9,040 nucleotides of DNA from Planctomycetia bacterium (GCA_005801395.1 SYDV01000133.1:1-9040), one strand, 5' to 3'; shown: positions 1 through 8,146, counted from the first letter of the stretch. Program-made: numbers and translations. The notes: generated from the sequence alone by a model not told the origin.

Positions 1-1
1 A

Positions 2-214
2 ACTGATGGTCAGGGACCTTTTTCAGGATATCTCATTAAACGAGCAAACTCTGACCAAAGTGCGACACCGGTTATTCTGGGGCCAGTAACACTACTGACT
101 CTCATCGATACTGGACTGCTATCCGATCAATCATTTTTATACGAGGTTGCAGCCATTGACGCAGCGGGCAATCAATCGGCATGGTCAGTACCACTAGCAG
201 TTGCCACCAACCAA
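2..214 (+). other. C-terminal part of a fibronectin type III-like domain
   Basis: Residues 1-71 of the giant protein end with YEVAAIDAAGNQSAWS (47-62), the pattern of the last two strands of an FN3 domain: a Tyr-x-Val strand, an 'Asp-x-x-Gly-Asn' turn and a Ser-rich G strand. The domain is cut by the window edge. It shows that the protein continues upstream and that more stalk modules probably precede it. Confidence 0.6.
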
Positions 215-3200
215 GCACCTACGATCGCCACTATAGCGAAGGTTGGCTCGGCATCGATTGCGACGACCTCCACCACGCTCTCAGTATTGGGCGCAGACGA
301 TGCGGGCGAAGCAAAACTCAGGTATTCCTGGAGTATGGTCGGAACCTCGCCAGCGCCGGTTATTTTCGGTGCCCAAAGCACCAATGCCGCGAAAAATAGT
401 ACGGTTCAATTTACGAAGAGTGGCACCTACAGATGTCGTGCGACTATTCGTGATGAGGCTAATGCTACGGTTACCAGTGATGTACAAATGACCGTCGTAG
501 TGACTGCGACTAATATTACGGTGGAGCCAAGCGCGACGTCGATGCCCGTGGCAACGACCGCTTCTTTTACCGCGCAAACTCGCGATCAATTTGGCTTACC
601 ATTAGCCGTTCAGCCATCAATCACATGGTCATCAACAGCAGGAAATATTAATTCCACCACGGGTATGTTTACGTCGGGAGCATCGCCAGCAAGTGTTGGT
701 ATTACGGCGACTGCCAATGGCTTATCAGCGATTGCTGCGGTAACCGTTTATGGCGGCACCAATCCTCCGCCAACGGTAGCCACAGCCGCGACGTCCGTTG
801 TATCAGCCGATCTCGCAACGGTTACGCTCTCTGCCTTGGGTGCGGATAACGCAGGCGAAGCGGCGCTAACCTATCGCTGGTTATGTACCGCGAATCCGGC
901 TGGCGCAAACGTAACCATATCGCCAACGGGCCCAACCAATGCGGCAAAATTATCTCAGACAACGTTAATTGTCCCTGGATATTATCGTTTCCGTTGCGTC
1001 ATCGCTGATGTTCCAGGCGCGACCATCTCGAGTGAGGTTGGTCTAAACTTTGTCGGCGATCAAGCGCCATGCTTCACCACTGCTGCGCAGGCGACCAACG
1101 TCAGCGGCGCGACCACGGTGTCGTTAAATTGCGTGGCGAGTGATGACGGAGGCGAAGCCAATTTGAATTATACCTGGAGCGTTATCGCTCCGGCTGCGGG
1201 CTCAGTCGTGTTCGATGCCGTGAATGGAACTAATGCGGGCAAGCAACTCAATGCCCAAGTCTCAAAGGCTGGGCCATATACGTTTGCGGTTGTTGTCATG
1301 GACAAAAAAGGACAACAAAGCGACAGTCGTAAAACGGTCACCGTTAATGCGGTGGCAAAAGGTATCCGTATTTCGCCCTCGGTCGTTTGGATATCGGTGG
1401 GATCAACCGCCCAATTTCAAGCCGAAGTCGTGGATCAGTTTTATGATCCTCTAGCGGGTGTAATTGCGATGGCTTGGTCGGCAACCGGTGGAACGGTAGC
1501 TAGTGGAATCTATTCTGCAGGCAGTCTGGCGGGACAGCAGCAAATCGTTGCAGCAAGCGGAGCGCTGCAAGGAGAGGGATTGGTCAATGTTGTTGATTCT
1601 CTGGCGTTAAACATTGCGCCAGAAAGTTTAACCGGCATCAAAATGATACCCGATGGTAATGCGACGACGTATTATACCAACCAACAACAAGTAATGATCA
1701 CCGTGGATCGTCCATCAGGGAATGTCCTGCCCGTTACGATTTATGATCAAGGAGAGGCCATTGCCGAACTGAGCGGAACACAAAGCCAATACACCTTATC
1801 CCTGTCTGAAGGCGTGCATGTTCTAAGTGCAGCTGCTGCGGACATGGACATTTCTGGCGATTTGCTCGGCACCACCTTGGTGGTGGATCGTACCGAACCA
1901 GCAGTGAGTGCCGATCTCCTTCCAACATTCGTCAGCGCGCTACGTAACTTGGTTCTGGAGAAAAATGAATTGGTTCTCAATGGTAATAGCGAAAGTGGCC
2001 TATGGGGAAATGCTGCACTTCGTCAGCGTGAGCAACGGCCATATGTTTCCGTCTCTTCTTTTGCAAACTCGGCCCATGAGCTTTCAATACTCACGCTAGA
2101 TGATTCGACCGACCGATCATCTTTGAGTGTTTATTTATTATCAACAAAGACATTATATGATTCCGCCACAGGGACGTATACGAAGAAACGGATTTCGTGT
2201 ACGCTCCAGAATACCACTTCGGGAACAGCCTCAATTGCGACGGTTTCGCTACCAAGTGGAATTACGGACGGTGAATACCAATTAGTTGTATCGGCGACAG
2301 ATTATGCCGGTAATACAGCAGTTGATCAATTATTGTCACCAATGCTTTTTCACATTCAGCAAACTCTTCCAACTTTGGTGATGTCATCGAATTCCTCAAC
2401 GCCGTGGACGCAGCCTGTCATTAGTGTGGTAGGTAATTCGCTCTATCTCATAGAACAATTGCGTTTACAGACTGGTGTAAGCACGGCGCAAATGGTCCCA
2501 TTGGCTCGCTGTTATATTGATGACCTTAGTTCAGTGGTTGAATTGCAGGCCTCAGCTAAGCAATCAATTTGGAGACTTCCAATCCCTCTCTCTGCTCCTG
2601 CGCAGTTTGCCTTACGCGGACAAGATGCGTTTGGTAATGTTTCGTTACCTATGTCGATACAGGTTTTGAAAAGAGACGTTACTTATGTTGTGGGATCTCT
2701 ATTTAGTGAGAGCGATGCTTTAGGTACATTAAATGCGATACTTGATGCCTACATTTCCACGTGGAATAGATATGGTTCTCCAGGTTATGATTACGATGTT
2801 ATGTATAGCGACGTAACCGTAAGATCGAAACAGATATTAGTCGGTAATCAACTGTGTCGTGAAGTAAAAGTGTCGCCTTGGAGAGATGGAGGTGTCTCGT
2901 GGAGAGAAAGTAAAAACCAATACGTAGATCGCGTGCCCAATAATGCCAATCTGGTTAACAGCTATTCATACCGGGAAAAACTGGATCATGTAGATTTTAT
3001 CACAAGCCGTGGAAGTGCGATAGCCGCTAGCAACGAAGGTGTCATCGGCTCATTAATCGATGGGGATTATCGCTTTAGTAGTTTCAGTCCAACCGCTGGT
3101 GTTTTCATTGGGAGATACGAAGATTATTTAGACTTTAACAACACCTGGCAGTTGAGGTTGGTTGAAAAGTCGCGCTATTTTGAAGGTTCAGGATGGAATC

Positions 3201-6200
3201 CACCACCACCCACCAACGTGCGAACAGCTCCAACACCGCAATTTTTTTACCCCACAGTCACCCAGCTAAGCACAGGAAATTACTCGAGGGATTTCATTGT
3301 TCGTCCCCTCGACCCCGTCACCGCTGATAACCGAACTCTGATTTCCCCGCGCGTTATTTCTATTCCGCCATCGTGGCAGAGCGCACCGACATCTCATACC
3401 TTTGAAATTCGCGAAGGCGGCGTCTCGCAAATGCTTGGGCTGACTCTCAGTGCTCCGGCTGCGAAACTGGAAAGCGGCACCTATGGAGCACGTACCATCA
3501 ATCTGACCGGCGCCCGCGTCAGTGGATATGCGGCTAGTCAAAGTGATGGACTATCATTTATCTTGCCAGTCAGTCGTCAGGCAACGTCGAGCGCCTTGAC
3601 CGAAGCCGGTGCCATTGATGTGTCCTATTCCACCGCAAGTTCGCTGATGGAAAGTAACACCACGTGGGCTAACACGGGCTTAAATTGGTTACGTTCGGTG
3701 CGTATTGACAATGACATCCTCACTTCTGGCACAACTCAGACCGTGACCATTGCTGGTGGCTTTGTTTCTACCGATTTCTCCGCTGCGTCATTCTCGCCCA
3801 CCGGCGATTACGTGCAGATTCAACAAGGAGAAAATCCGTTAGATCAGCAACCAGGCGCGACCGTGTCGATCAATGCGACTAGCCAAGCGCCAGCGGTATT
3901 TGATGAAACGAAAATTACTATTCTCTCGCAACGCTTAATCAGCGATCCCTTGCAACCACAACGGGTGCAGCAATTGGCTTTGGAGGTCTATGTCGGCACG
4001 CAAATTCCGCGTGCGGCGTTTCATGTCGATATCCGCTGTGGCGCTATTTGCGGCAATGATGACCCGCTATCGGGTCCATTTCAAGGCGAATCGTTTGCCG
4101 GTGGGCCAAGTCATCGCATGCCGTTCTCTCTGGCGATCTCGCGCTTCGTCATTCACCCCATCGAACTCTGGCAGCTCGAGGACCGTAATTTGACCATTCA
4201 TATCAACGATGGATATGATGGTGCCAGCGATCCCAATTGTTGGTTAGATATTCAGATTCCCAATCGTAGCGCTGACGAAGTACGGCAAATGGTGCGCGAA
4301 ATGGCGCTCAATTGGAATCTAGAGCCCCATATTTATGCCTTCCAAACCGGCACCGGAGCGTTTACCCGCTATGTCGATGACGGAAAAATCCCGTTCACGG
4401 ATAGTATTCGCATGCTCGGCGGGAAATTATTTAATACCGCCGAAGAAGAATTGTTAGGGGGAGACAGTGCGGTATTTTATTATTCCATCAGCGGCCCGTT
4501 GTTGGCCGAATTAGGCGACGACACGGCGGTTGGTTATATCACGCTGAAAAAACGCCATTTTGAAATAGAGCCGTATGTGGAAACCAGCGGTCGCTTTGTC
4601 AAAGCGCCAGTTGGTAGCGGCAGCCTGTATGGTAATTCTGCTATCGTGCGCCCAGTCGCAGGCGAAGGCACGCTCCCCAATCTAAAACCGACCATCGCTC
4701 TTCCCGGCGCGCCTTTGCCCTATGGCCGCAACGCCAAATTTGCCGTCACGGTCGAGGCAGAAGCCAATCCGTTACAGGTACCAGCCTTGCTGACCTCGTG
4801 GCAAAATAATAATACCTTCCGCGTTTCTGGACAGGCACCGGGCACCACGTTTGTGCAAATACGTCCAGTGCTGACCGTGGGCACGACGCCTGAGGTGGGC
4901 TCAGAACTGTTGGTGGAAATTCCTATCGCGGTGGATGTCCCCTTATTATCGACTCCAGGGGTTTATCAGTTACATGCCGCGCGCACCAATGCATCGCTGC
5001 GCGTGGCGCATGCCGCCAACGGATCGACCGAGGAACCGCGCCAAGAGCCAACTCCGGTGCCGTCCGCCGATGGCACTGAGAACGCCTGGTGGCGCCTGCC
5101 GCCCAGCTACCAATGGATTACCGGAACGTCGGGTACCAGCGGCGGTTTCACCCTGATCCCGTGGACTAGTGGTCAAACGACGAACAGTAAAGAATTAGAC
5201 ACGCAATTCGACTTAGCGATGCATCAGCTCGCTCAAATAGTTCCCACCAGCCTCGCAGCTGGTCCCGGATCGTCACTGGAGCTCGAACGCTGGCACTCAC
5301 CATTATCGGGTCCCGACACGTTATTCCAGGATCCGTTGATCGACACGGACCCGAATGAGGCGAAATACCGTCTGAGTATCGAACGAGTGCGGAATATTCT
5401 GTTATGGGGAAATCCCGGGGGCGACCCCGACGAAACCATTCGCAAACGTTTCGTTAGCGAAGCGATGCCGCAGAATCTGTGGCTCCGCGCGCGGCAACGG
5501 GCGATCGTGGGGACCAATGGGGTGCGTAATTACGTGGAACGTCCACGTGGCGCGACTCCTGGCGATGATCCGAATAACGATTTGCGAGTATTATTAGAAT
5601 GCAAAATGCGGTCGTTGGTGGATCAGGCAATGTTATTACGCTTAAAACGTTATTTCAGCCTGTCTTATGATTACCGAAATCTCTCAGCGTCATTGACGGT
5701 CAATCCGATATTTGGGTCAGCAAGTGCTGGATATGTTTGTGGTGCGTTACCGATGTTAGGCAGCGCAGCGACAGTGGATTCCGCGAATTTCTGGCAGTTT
5801 ATTCTTGGCGTCTTTGGTTACGATGATTTGTATCGCTTATTTAATACTCCGGTAACACCCAATTGGCATGTAGGCCATCCCTTTAGTCGCGAGATGATTA
5901 ATTGGATGACGATGGAGCGTCAATGCTTGGCGGCAGAGTTGATAGCGAGTTGGGAAAAGACGGGAATAACGGTTGGGCAGAGTGGCTGGCCGGTGGCGAC
6001 GGATCAGATCATCACCACGAATTACGGCACCTTACCGAAAATACCCTTAGAGGTGAGACGCGATCCACAGTATGGGTTGCAATTACGCATTCCTGACAGC
6101 GCTTTGCGCGTGCCAACTGACCCAAATAGTGTTGCAGCTGGATGGAAAGAAATTGCCGTCCCTGGCTGGGCAGGCTTGGGTTTTTGCGTAGAAACGGGTG

Positions 6201-8146
6201 TTGCAGAAAAAGGGACAAGTTCATTGGGTATCCCCTTGCGACTGTCTCGGCCCTTTGGGCCCGGTGATCCGACGAAATTAGCGGTTATTGGTTTTAGTCA
6301 GCCTGCGTCGGTAGCCATTCGCGCCTTATTTGAAAACGAATTATTATATGTTGCCCTATCGAATATACAGGCCTCAGACTTCGAACAAACCATGCGTAAT
6401 GGCAATCCGTTCTGGTATTGGGCCTATTTTGTCGGTGATGCATTGACGCCAGTGAGCAGCATGCATGCCTTGGTGTCTGGCTATGATTTCAAAACCGGAG
6501 AAGAGCTGCGTCCAGAACAATATGCCATGCATACGGGCATGGCCCTGCTGAATGTCATTCCAGGAATTGCGTCGACCGCCGGGAAAATCGCGAAACGTAT
6601 GCAGGTGATCAAGGTGGGCGCGCAGCGCGATATGCTGACGGTGTTGAGTCCGAATCTCAATGGTGTCACCATGCCAACGTCGGTGAACTATGCGATTAAA
6701 GATCTTGCCCAAGGGGGAAGCAGCACCGCGCTCAATACCGCTGTGCTGGCAGCGGGCAAACGAGGATTGACCGATGCTGCTTTGGCAAATCTTAGTAAAA
6801 CCCTTGGCGCTGACGTGGCGGAATGGTCACTGATGCACGTTGGATTTGGCCGCATGGGTACGAGTTTAGCGGCACGCGCCGGATCACGCGCCCCACTCGC
6901 TACGCCATTTCACGGCCTGACGAATGCCGCGAAACGCATCGCGCCGCCAGCGCAACTCGCGCGCCAAGCGGAAGTGCGTGGGGCCGATGAGGTAGTCGCA
7001 CGGGCAAATGATACTGGTCTGATGACGAAAGTGGCTAATGCGAAACCGGGAAATCCGACTGAACAAGGCCGCTTATTAGAGACCTGTCTGATTCCGGAAT
7101 GTTTCCCTGCAGGAACGTTGGTATTGATGGCGGATGGATCGTCGCGGCGAATTGAAACGCTGGCTGCCGGTGAAGTCGTCGCGACACGGGACAGCAAGAC
7201 ATTTACAGGAGGAACGGTAACCCATGCGGGTCACTTAGGAACGGCGTTGGGATTAAGTAGTGGAATTATTTCTGCGACGAAAGTCAGCACGGCTTATGAA
7301 TTGGTGACACTCACTCTGCGTGGATGTGATGGTCGTTTATCGACGGTAAGAACCACGACCGGACATCCGCTGTGGTTGAATGGAATTGGCTGGACCACGG
7401 CGGGATCGTTGATGCCTGGGGATCAGGTTGCTGGTGATGCGACTACGCCAATTTGGACGATTGCGGCGGTTGAGCGAGATCCGCAACCATCCGGCGTGTT
7501 GGTTTATAATTTTGAAGTTGCGCAGACGCATACCTATTTCGTTGGCACGAGCATGAATCCCACCGGCCCGCCGAGCGGGTGGGTTTGGGTGCATAATACT
7601 TGTGAGATCATAAATTTACTTAGTTCGACTGCCAAAAAGCTTGATGGATCAAGCGCTCTTTCGGAAACGCAGATTATAAAACTGATTGAGAATGCGGTTG
7701 CTTCCGGAACCCAAAAGACTCCGGGATCTTTCGCGCTGAAAACAGTGGCAAGTGACAATGTCTTAAATGGTATGTGGGTAGAAGCGCTAAAGAAGGCTGC
7801 TGCAGGAAAAAATTCATACGCCACGTATCTTCAGCTTTTGGAACAAGGTAAGGAGGTGCCGGCTTTGACATTAAAAAATGCATGGACGGCGGTAAATGAA
7901 AACTTCCTGAAGCTGGCGAGGGCTTCGGGAAGACAGATTCAATCTGTCCATCACTGGAACTTCCCAAGAAGTAAGTATTCGACGCAAGTGTTTGATGCGC
8001 GAAATTTAGTTCCGGCTGAATCGAAGGCTATACATGACGCACTTCATAGGGCGACGTCGTCTGGCTCAAATTTATATGTAGGTCCAATCGGGGCAAATGA
8101 CGTGATAGTCATAGAGGACTGGTCTACTTTTCTGGGAAAACCATGA
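2..8146 (+). CDS. Giant Ig/PKD-stalk polymorphic toxin with C-terminal Hint domain and HNH-type nuclease tip (5' end missing)
   Basis: The frame has no stop from base 2 to the TGA at 8144-8146, so at least 2,714 residues are present and the N-terminus lies upstream; I number residues from base 2. Order seen: end of an FN3-like domain (1-71), alternating PKD-like and BIG2-like modules (72-531), divergent Ig-like modules (532-893), a long unassigned and mostly beta-rich part (894-2133), a PT-TG-like segment (2134-2200), an Ala-rich linker, a Hint domain (C2367-N2532) and a nuclease-like tip (2533-2714). A repeat-fold stalk, then a pre-toxin linker, an autoprotease and a variable tip is the known layout of exported polymorphic toxins used against competing cells. 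No YD repeats or transmembrane helices are visible, so it is not a typical Rhs protein. The stop codon overlaps the next gene. Toxin activity and export are inferred; secretion route and start are unseen. Confidence 0.88.
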   Translation, partial: TDGQGPFSGYLIKRANSDQSATPVILGPVTLLTLIDTGLLSDQSFLYEVAAIDAAGNQSAWSVPLAVATNQAPTIATIAKVGSASIATTSTTLSVLGADDAGEAKLRYSWSMVGTSPAPVIFGAQSTNAAKNSTVQFTKSGTYRCRATIRDEANATVTSDVQMTVVVTATNITVEPSATSMPVATTASFTAQTRDQFGLPLAVQPSITWSSTAGNINSTTGMFTSGASPASVGITATANGLSAIAAVTVYGGTNPPPTVATAATSVVSADLATVTLSALGADNAGEAALTYRWLCTANPAGANVTISPTGPTNAAKLSQTTLIVPGYYRFRCVIADVPGATISSEVGLNFVGDQAPCFTTAAQATNVSGATTVSLNCVASDDGGEANLNYTWSVIAPAAGSVVFDAVNGTNAGKQLNAQVSKAGPYTFAVVVMDKKGQQSDSRKTVTVNAVAKGIRISPSVVWISVGSTAQFQAEVVDQFYDPLAGVIAMAWSATGGTVASGIYSAGSLAGQQQIVAASGALQGEGLVNVVDSLALNIAPESLTGIKMIPDGNATTYYTNQQQVMITVDRPSGNVLPVTIYDQGEAIAELSGTQSQYTLSLSEGVHVLSAAAADMDISGDLLGTTLVVDRTEPAVSADLLPTFVSALRNLVLEKNELVLNGNSESGLWGNAALRQREQRPYVSVSSFANSAHELSILTLDDSTDRSSLSVYLLSTKTLYDSATGTYTKKRISCTLQNTTSGTASIATVSLPSGITDGEYQLVVSATDYAGNTAVDQLLSPMLFHIQQTLPTLVMSSNSSTPWTQPVISVVGNSLYLIEQLRLQTGVSTAQMVPLARCYIDDLSSVVELQASAKQSIWRLPIPLSAPAQFALRGQDAFGNVSLPMSIQVLKRDVTYVVGSLFSESDALGTLNAILDAYISTWNRYGSPGYDYDVMYSDVTVRSKQILVGNQLCREVKVSPWRDGGVSWRESKNQYVDRVPNNANLVNSYSYREKLDHVDFITSRGSAIAASNEGVIGSLIDGDYRFSSFSPTAGVFIGRYEDYLDFNNTWQLRLVEKSRYFEGSGWNPPPPTNVRTAPTPQFFYPTVTQLSTGNYSRDFIVRPLDPVTADNRTLISPRVISIPPSWQSAPTSHTFEIREGGVSQMLGLTLSAPAAKLESGTYGARTINLTGARVSGYAASQSDGLSFILPVSRQATSSALTEAGAIDVSYSTASSLMESNTTWANTGLNWLRSVRIDNDILTSGTTQTVTIAGGFVSTDFSAASFSPTGDYVQIQQGENPLDQQPGATVSINATSQAPAVFDETKITILSQRLISDPLQPQRVQQLALEVYVGTQIPRAAFHVDIRCGAICGNDDPLSGPFQGESFAGGPSHRMPFSLAISRFVIHPIELWQLEDRNLTIHINDGYDGASDPNCWLDIQIPNRSADEVRQMVREMALNWNLEPHIYAFQTGTGAFTRYVDDGKIPFTDSIRMLGGKLFNTAEEELLGGDSAVFYYSISGPLLAELGDDTAVGYITLKKRHFEIEPYVETSGRFVKAPVGSGSLYGNSAIVRPVAGEGTLPNLKPTIALPGAPLPYGRNAKFAVTVEAEANPLQVPALLTSWQNNNTFRVSGQAPGTTFVQIRPVLTVGTTPEVGSELLVEIPIAVDVPLLSTPGVYQLHAARTNASLRVAHAANGSTEEPRQEPTPVPSADGTENAWWRLPPSYQWITGTSGTSGGFTLIPWTSGQTTNSKELDTQFDLAMHQLAQIVPTSLAAGPGSSLELERWHSPLSGPDTLFQDPLIDTDPNEAKYRLSIERVRNILLWGNPGGDPDETIRKRFVSEAMPQNLWLRARQRAIVGTNGVRNYVERPRGATPGDDPNNDLRVLLECKMRSLVDQAMLLRLKRYFSLSYDYRNLSASLTVNPIFGSASAGYVCGALPMLGSAATVDSANFWQFILGVFGYDDLYRLFNTPVTPNWHVGHPFSREMINWMTMERQCLAAELIASWEKTGITVGQSGWPVATDQIITTNYGTLPKIPLEVRRDPQYGLQLRIPDSALRVPTDPNSVAAGWKEIAVPGWAGLGFCVETGVAEKGTSSLGIPLRLSRPFGPGDPTKLAVIGFSQPASVAIRALFENELLYVALSNIQASDFEQTMRNGNPFWYWAYFVGDALTPVSSMHALVSGYDFKTGEELRPEQYAMHTGMALLNVIPGIASTAGKIAKRMQVIKVGAQRDMLTVLSPNLNGVTMPTSVNYAIKDLAQGGSSTALNTAVLAAGKRGLTDAALANLSKTLGADVAEWSLMHVGFGRMGTSLAARAGSRAPLATPFHGLTNAAKRIAPPAQLARQAEVRGADEVVARANDTGLMTKVANAKPGNPTEQGRLLETCLIPECFPAGTLVLMADGSSRRIETLAAGEVVATRDSKTFTGGTVTHAGHLGTALGLSSGIISATKVSTAYELVTLTLRGCDGRLSTVRTTTGHPLWLNGIGWTTAGSLMPGDQVAGDATTPIWTIAAVERDPQPSGVLVYNFEVAQTHTYFVGTSMNPTGPPSGWVWVHNTCEIINLLSSTAKKLDGSSALSETQIIKLIENAVASGTQKTPGSFALKTVASDNVLNGMWVEALKKAAAGKNSYATYLQLLEQGKEVPALTLKNAWTAVNENFLKLARASGRQIQSVHHWNFPRSKYSTQVFDARNLVPAESKAIHDALHRATSSGSNLYVGPIGANDVIVIEDWSTFLGKP
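215..1594 (+). repeat. Alternating PKD-like and BIG2-like Ig modules of the stalk (five modules)
   Basis: Three related ~95-residue modules lie at about residues 72-168, 254-351 and 352-451. Each has an 'A-P/T' entry strand, a GA(D/S)D-x-GEA-x-L-x-Y-x-W core (for example GADDAGEAKLRYSW and ASDDGGEANLNYTW) and a TNA(A/G)K turn before a Gly-Tyr/Thr strand, as in PKD-like beta sandwiches. Two BIG2-like modules sit between and after them (about 168-253 and 451-531). They share an 'I-x-(V/I)-x-P-S' entry, a 'x-F-x-A-x-x-x-DQF' strand and a 'G-x-(Y/F)-(T/S)-x-G' turn. The order is PKD, BIG2, PKD, PKD, BIG2. These folds usually make rigid extracellular rods or adhesive stalks. Repetition is clear at protein level, while at DNA level the copies have diverged. 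Domain names are from pattern reading, not a profile search. Confidence 0.7.
1595..2680 (+). other. Divergent Ig-like beta-sandwich modules of the stalk
   Basis: Residues about 532-893 look like three or so further beta sandwiches. The first ends in VVDRTEP (near base 1881), a phrase common where one bacterial Ig-like domain joins the next. The second contains DGEYQLVVSATDYAGN (near base 2269) and the third FALRGQDAFGN (near base 2608), both matching the penultimate strand and Gly-Asn turn of Ig-like modules. Between them are segments I cannot place. Part of this stretch is AT-rich compared with the later body of the gene. Confidence 0.45.
2681..6400 (+). other. Unassigned central body of the giant toxin
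   Basis: About 1,240 residues (894-2133) carry no motif that I recognise. The first two thirds look beta-rich, with alternating hydrophobic residues and many Ser, Thr, Gly and Asn. A Pro-rich linker (EEPRQEPTPVPSADG, around bases 5029-5073) and a GTSGTSGG stretch (around 5128-5151) mark a likely boundary. After that the sequence becomes more helical, with charged Arg/Leu/Glu runs around bases 5340-5680. In this position, polymorphic toxins often carry shell, encapsulation or transport-related domains, but nothing visible here proves such a role. Confidence 0.4.
6401..6601 (+). other. PT-TG-like pre-toxin segment
   Basis: Residues 2134-2200 contain GYDFKTGEEL at 2160-2169, followed about 15 residues later by LLNVIPGIASTAGK. 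The pre-toxin TG family is known for a Gly-x-Asp-x-x-Thr-Gly-Glu-x-Leu motif followed by a hydrophobic helix with 'IPG', located between the delivery part and the toxin of polymorphic toxins. The position here, about 200 residues before a Hint domain, agrees. The usual Arg after the Leu/Ser of the motif is not conserved, so this is a family-like call only. Confidence 0.55.
7100..7597 (+). other. Hint (Hedgehog/intein) autoprocessing domain of pre-toxin type
   Basis: The domain starts at C2367 in CFPAGTLVLMADGSSRRIE, the classic first block with the nucleophilic Cys and the 'TLV-x-x-x-DG-x-x-x-I' strand. A TTTGHPLWLNGIGW block (H2455) matches the second block with its Thr-x-x-His, followed by LMPGDQV. 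Near the end come VYNFEVAQTHTYFVG and VWVHN, with His2531-Asn2532 as the terminal block. The length of about 166 residues without an endonuclease insert fits Hint modules of polymorphic toxins. Asn2532 is expected to cyclise and cut the peptide bond, releasing the C-terminal tip. The residue after Asn is Thr2533, then Cys2534. Cleavage does not need a particular +1 residue, so release rather than splicing is the likely outcome. Confidence 0.9.
7849..7858 (+). promoter_or_regulatory. Perfect Shine-Dalgarno-like sequence inside the toxin tip
   Basis: TAAGGAGGTG is a ten-base perfect complement to the usual 16S rRNA 3' tail. It lies in frame-coding sequence (Gly-Lys-Glu-Val). An in-frame TTG at 7865-7867 follows after six bases and would give a 93-residue product carrying the whole HHW/HNH motif. 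It may be a chance result of codon choice or a pausing site; use as a start is unproven. Confidence 0.3.
8134..8146 (+). promoter_or_regulatory. Toxin-immunity junction: weak GGGA ribosome site and ATGA stop/start overlap
   Basis: The toxin stop TGA (8144-8146) overlaps the ATG of the next gene (8143-8145) by four bases in all (ATGA). A GGGA at 8134-8137 lies five bases before that ATG as a modest ribosome site. The overlap suggests translational coupling, so that immunity protein is made whenever the toxin is translated to its end. It also supports this ATG as the true start. Confidence 0.75.

Larger units (their letters stand above)
7598..8146 (+). other. C-terminal toxin tip, HHW/HNH (Endo VII-like) nuclease-like domain
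   Basis: The 182 residues after the Hint Asn (2533-2714) start with a helical part (about 2535-2645) and end with a compact His-rich motif: VHHWNFPRSKY (H2650, H2651, W2652), then DARNLVP (N2668) and IHDALHRA (H2678, H2682). Paired His, then Asn-Leu, then His-x-x-x-His is the pattern of treble-clef HNH/Endo VII nucleases found at toxin tips (the LHH/GHH/WHH groups). By analogy, H2650 or H2651 would be the catalytic base, with the later His residues binding metal. The target (DNA or RNA) cannot be told from the sequence. After the motif a short tail with YVGPIGANDVIVIEDW looks like a final beta strand pair. All motif residues are present, so the domain appears intact. Confidence 0.72.

Noticed and set aside
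287..289. TTG as the start codon of the giant gene
   Set aside because: The frame is open without a stop for 95 further codons back to base 2, and those codons encode a convincing FN3-like end and the first strands of the first PKD-like module. The true start is upstream.
281..589. Minus-strand open frame of 102 codons
   Set aside because: It lies wholly within the strongly supported PKD-like coding region on the other strand and its product is Arg-rich with no recognisable domain.
6249..6261. GGCCC-TTT-GGGCC hairpin as a terminator
   Set aside because: It is inside coding sequence, short, and has no T run after it.
6374..6712. Minus-strand open frame of 112 codons
   Set aside because: It is a shadow of the plus-strand region that includes the PT-TG-like motif; the product has no domain pattern and no credible ribosome site or neighbour.
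7100..7597. True protein-splicing intein
   Set aside because: There is no homing endonuclease insert and no host protein continuing after it; the downstream part is a toxin tip, and Thr then Cys follow the Asn. A cleavage-only Hint fits better.
2..8146. Rhs/YD-repeat toxin
   Set aside because: No YD-type repeats (Gly-x-x-x-x-Tyr-Asp-x-x-Gly-Arg) and no Rhs core motif ahead of the tip were seen; the repeats are Ig/PKD-like.
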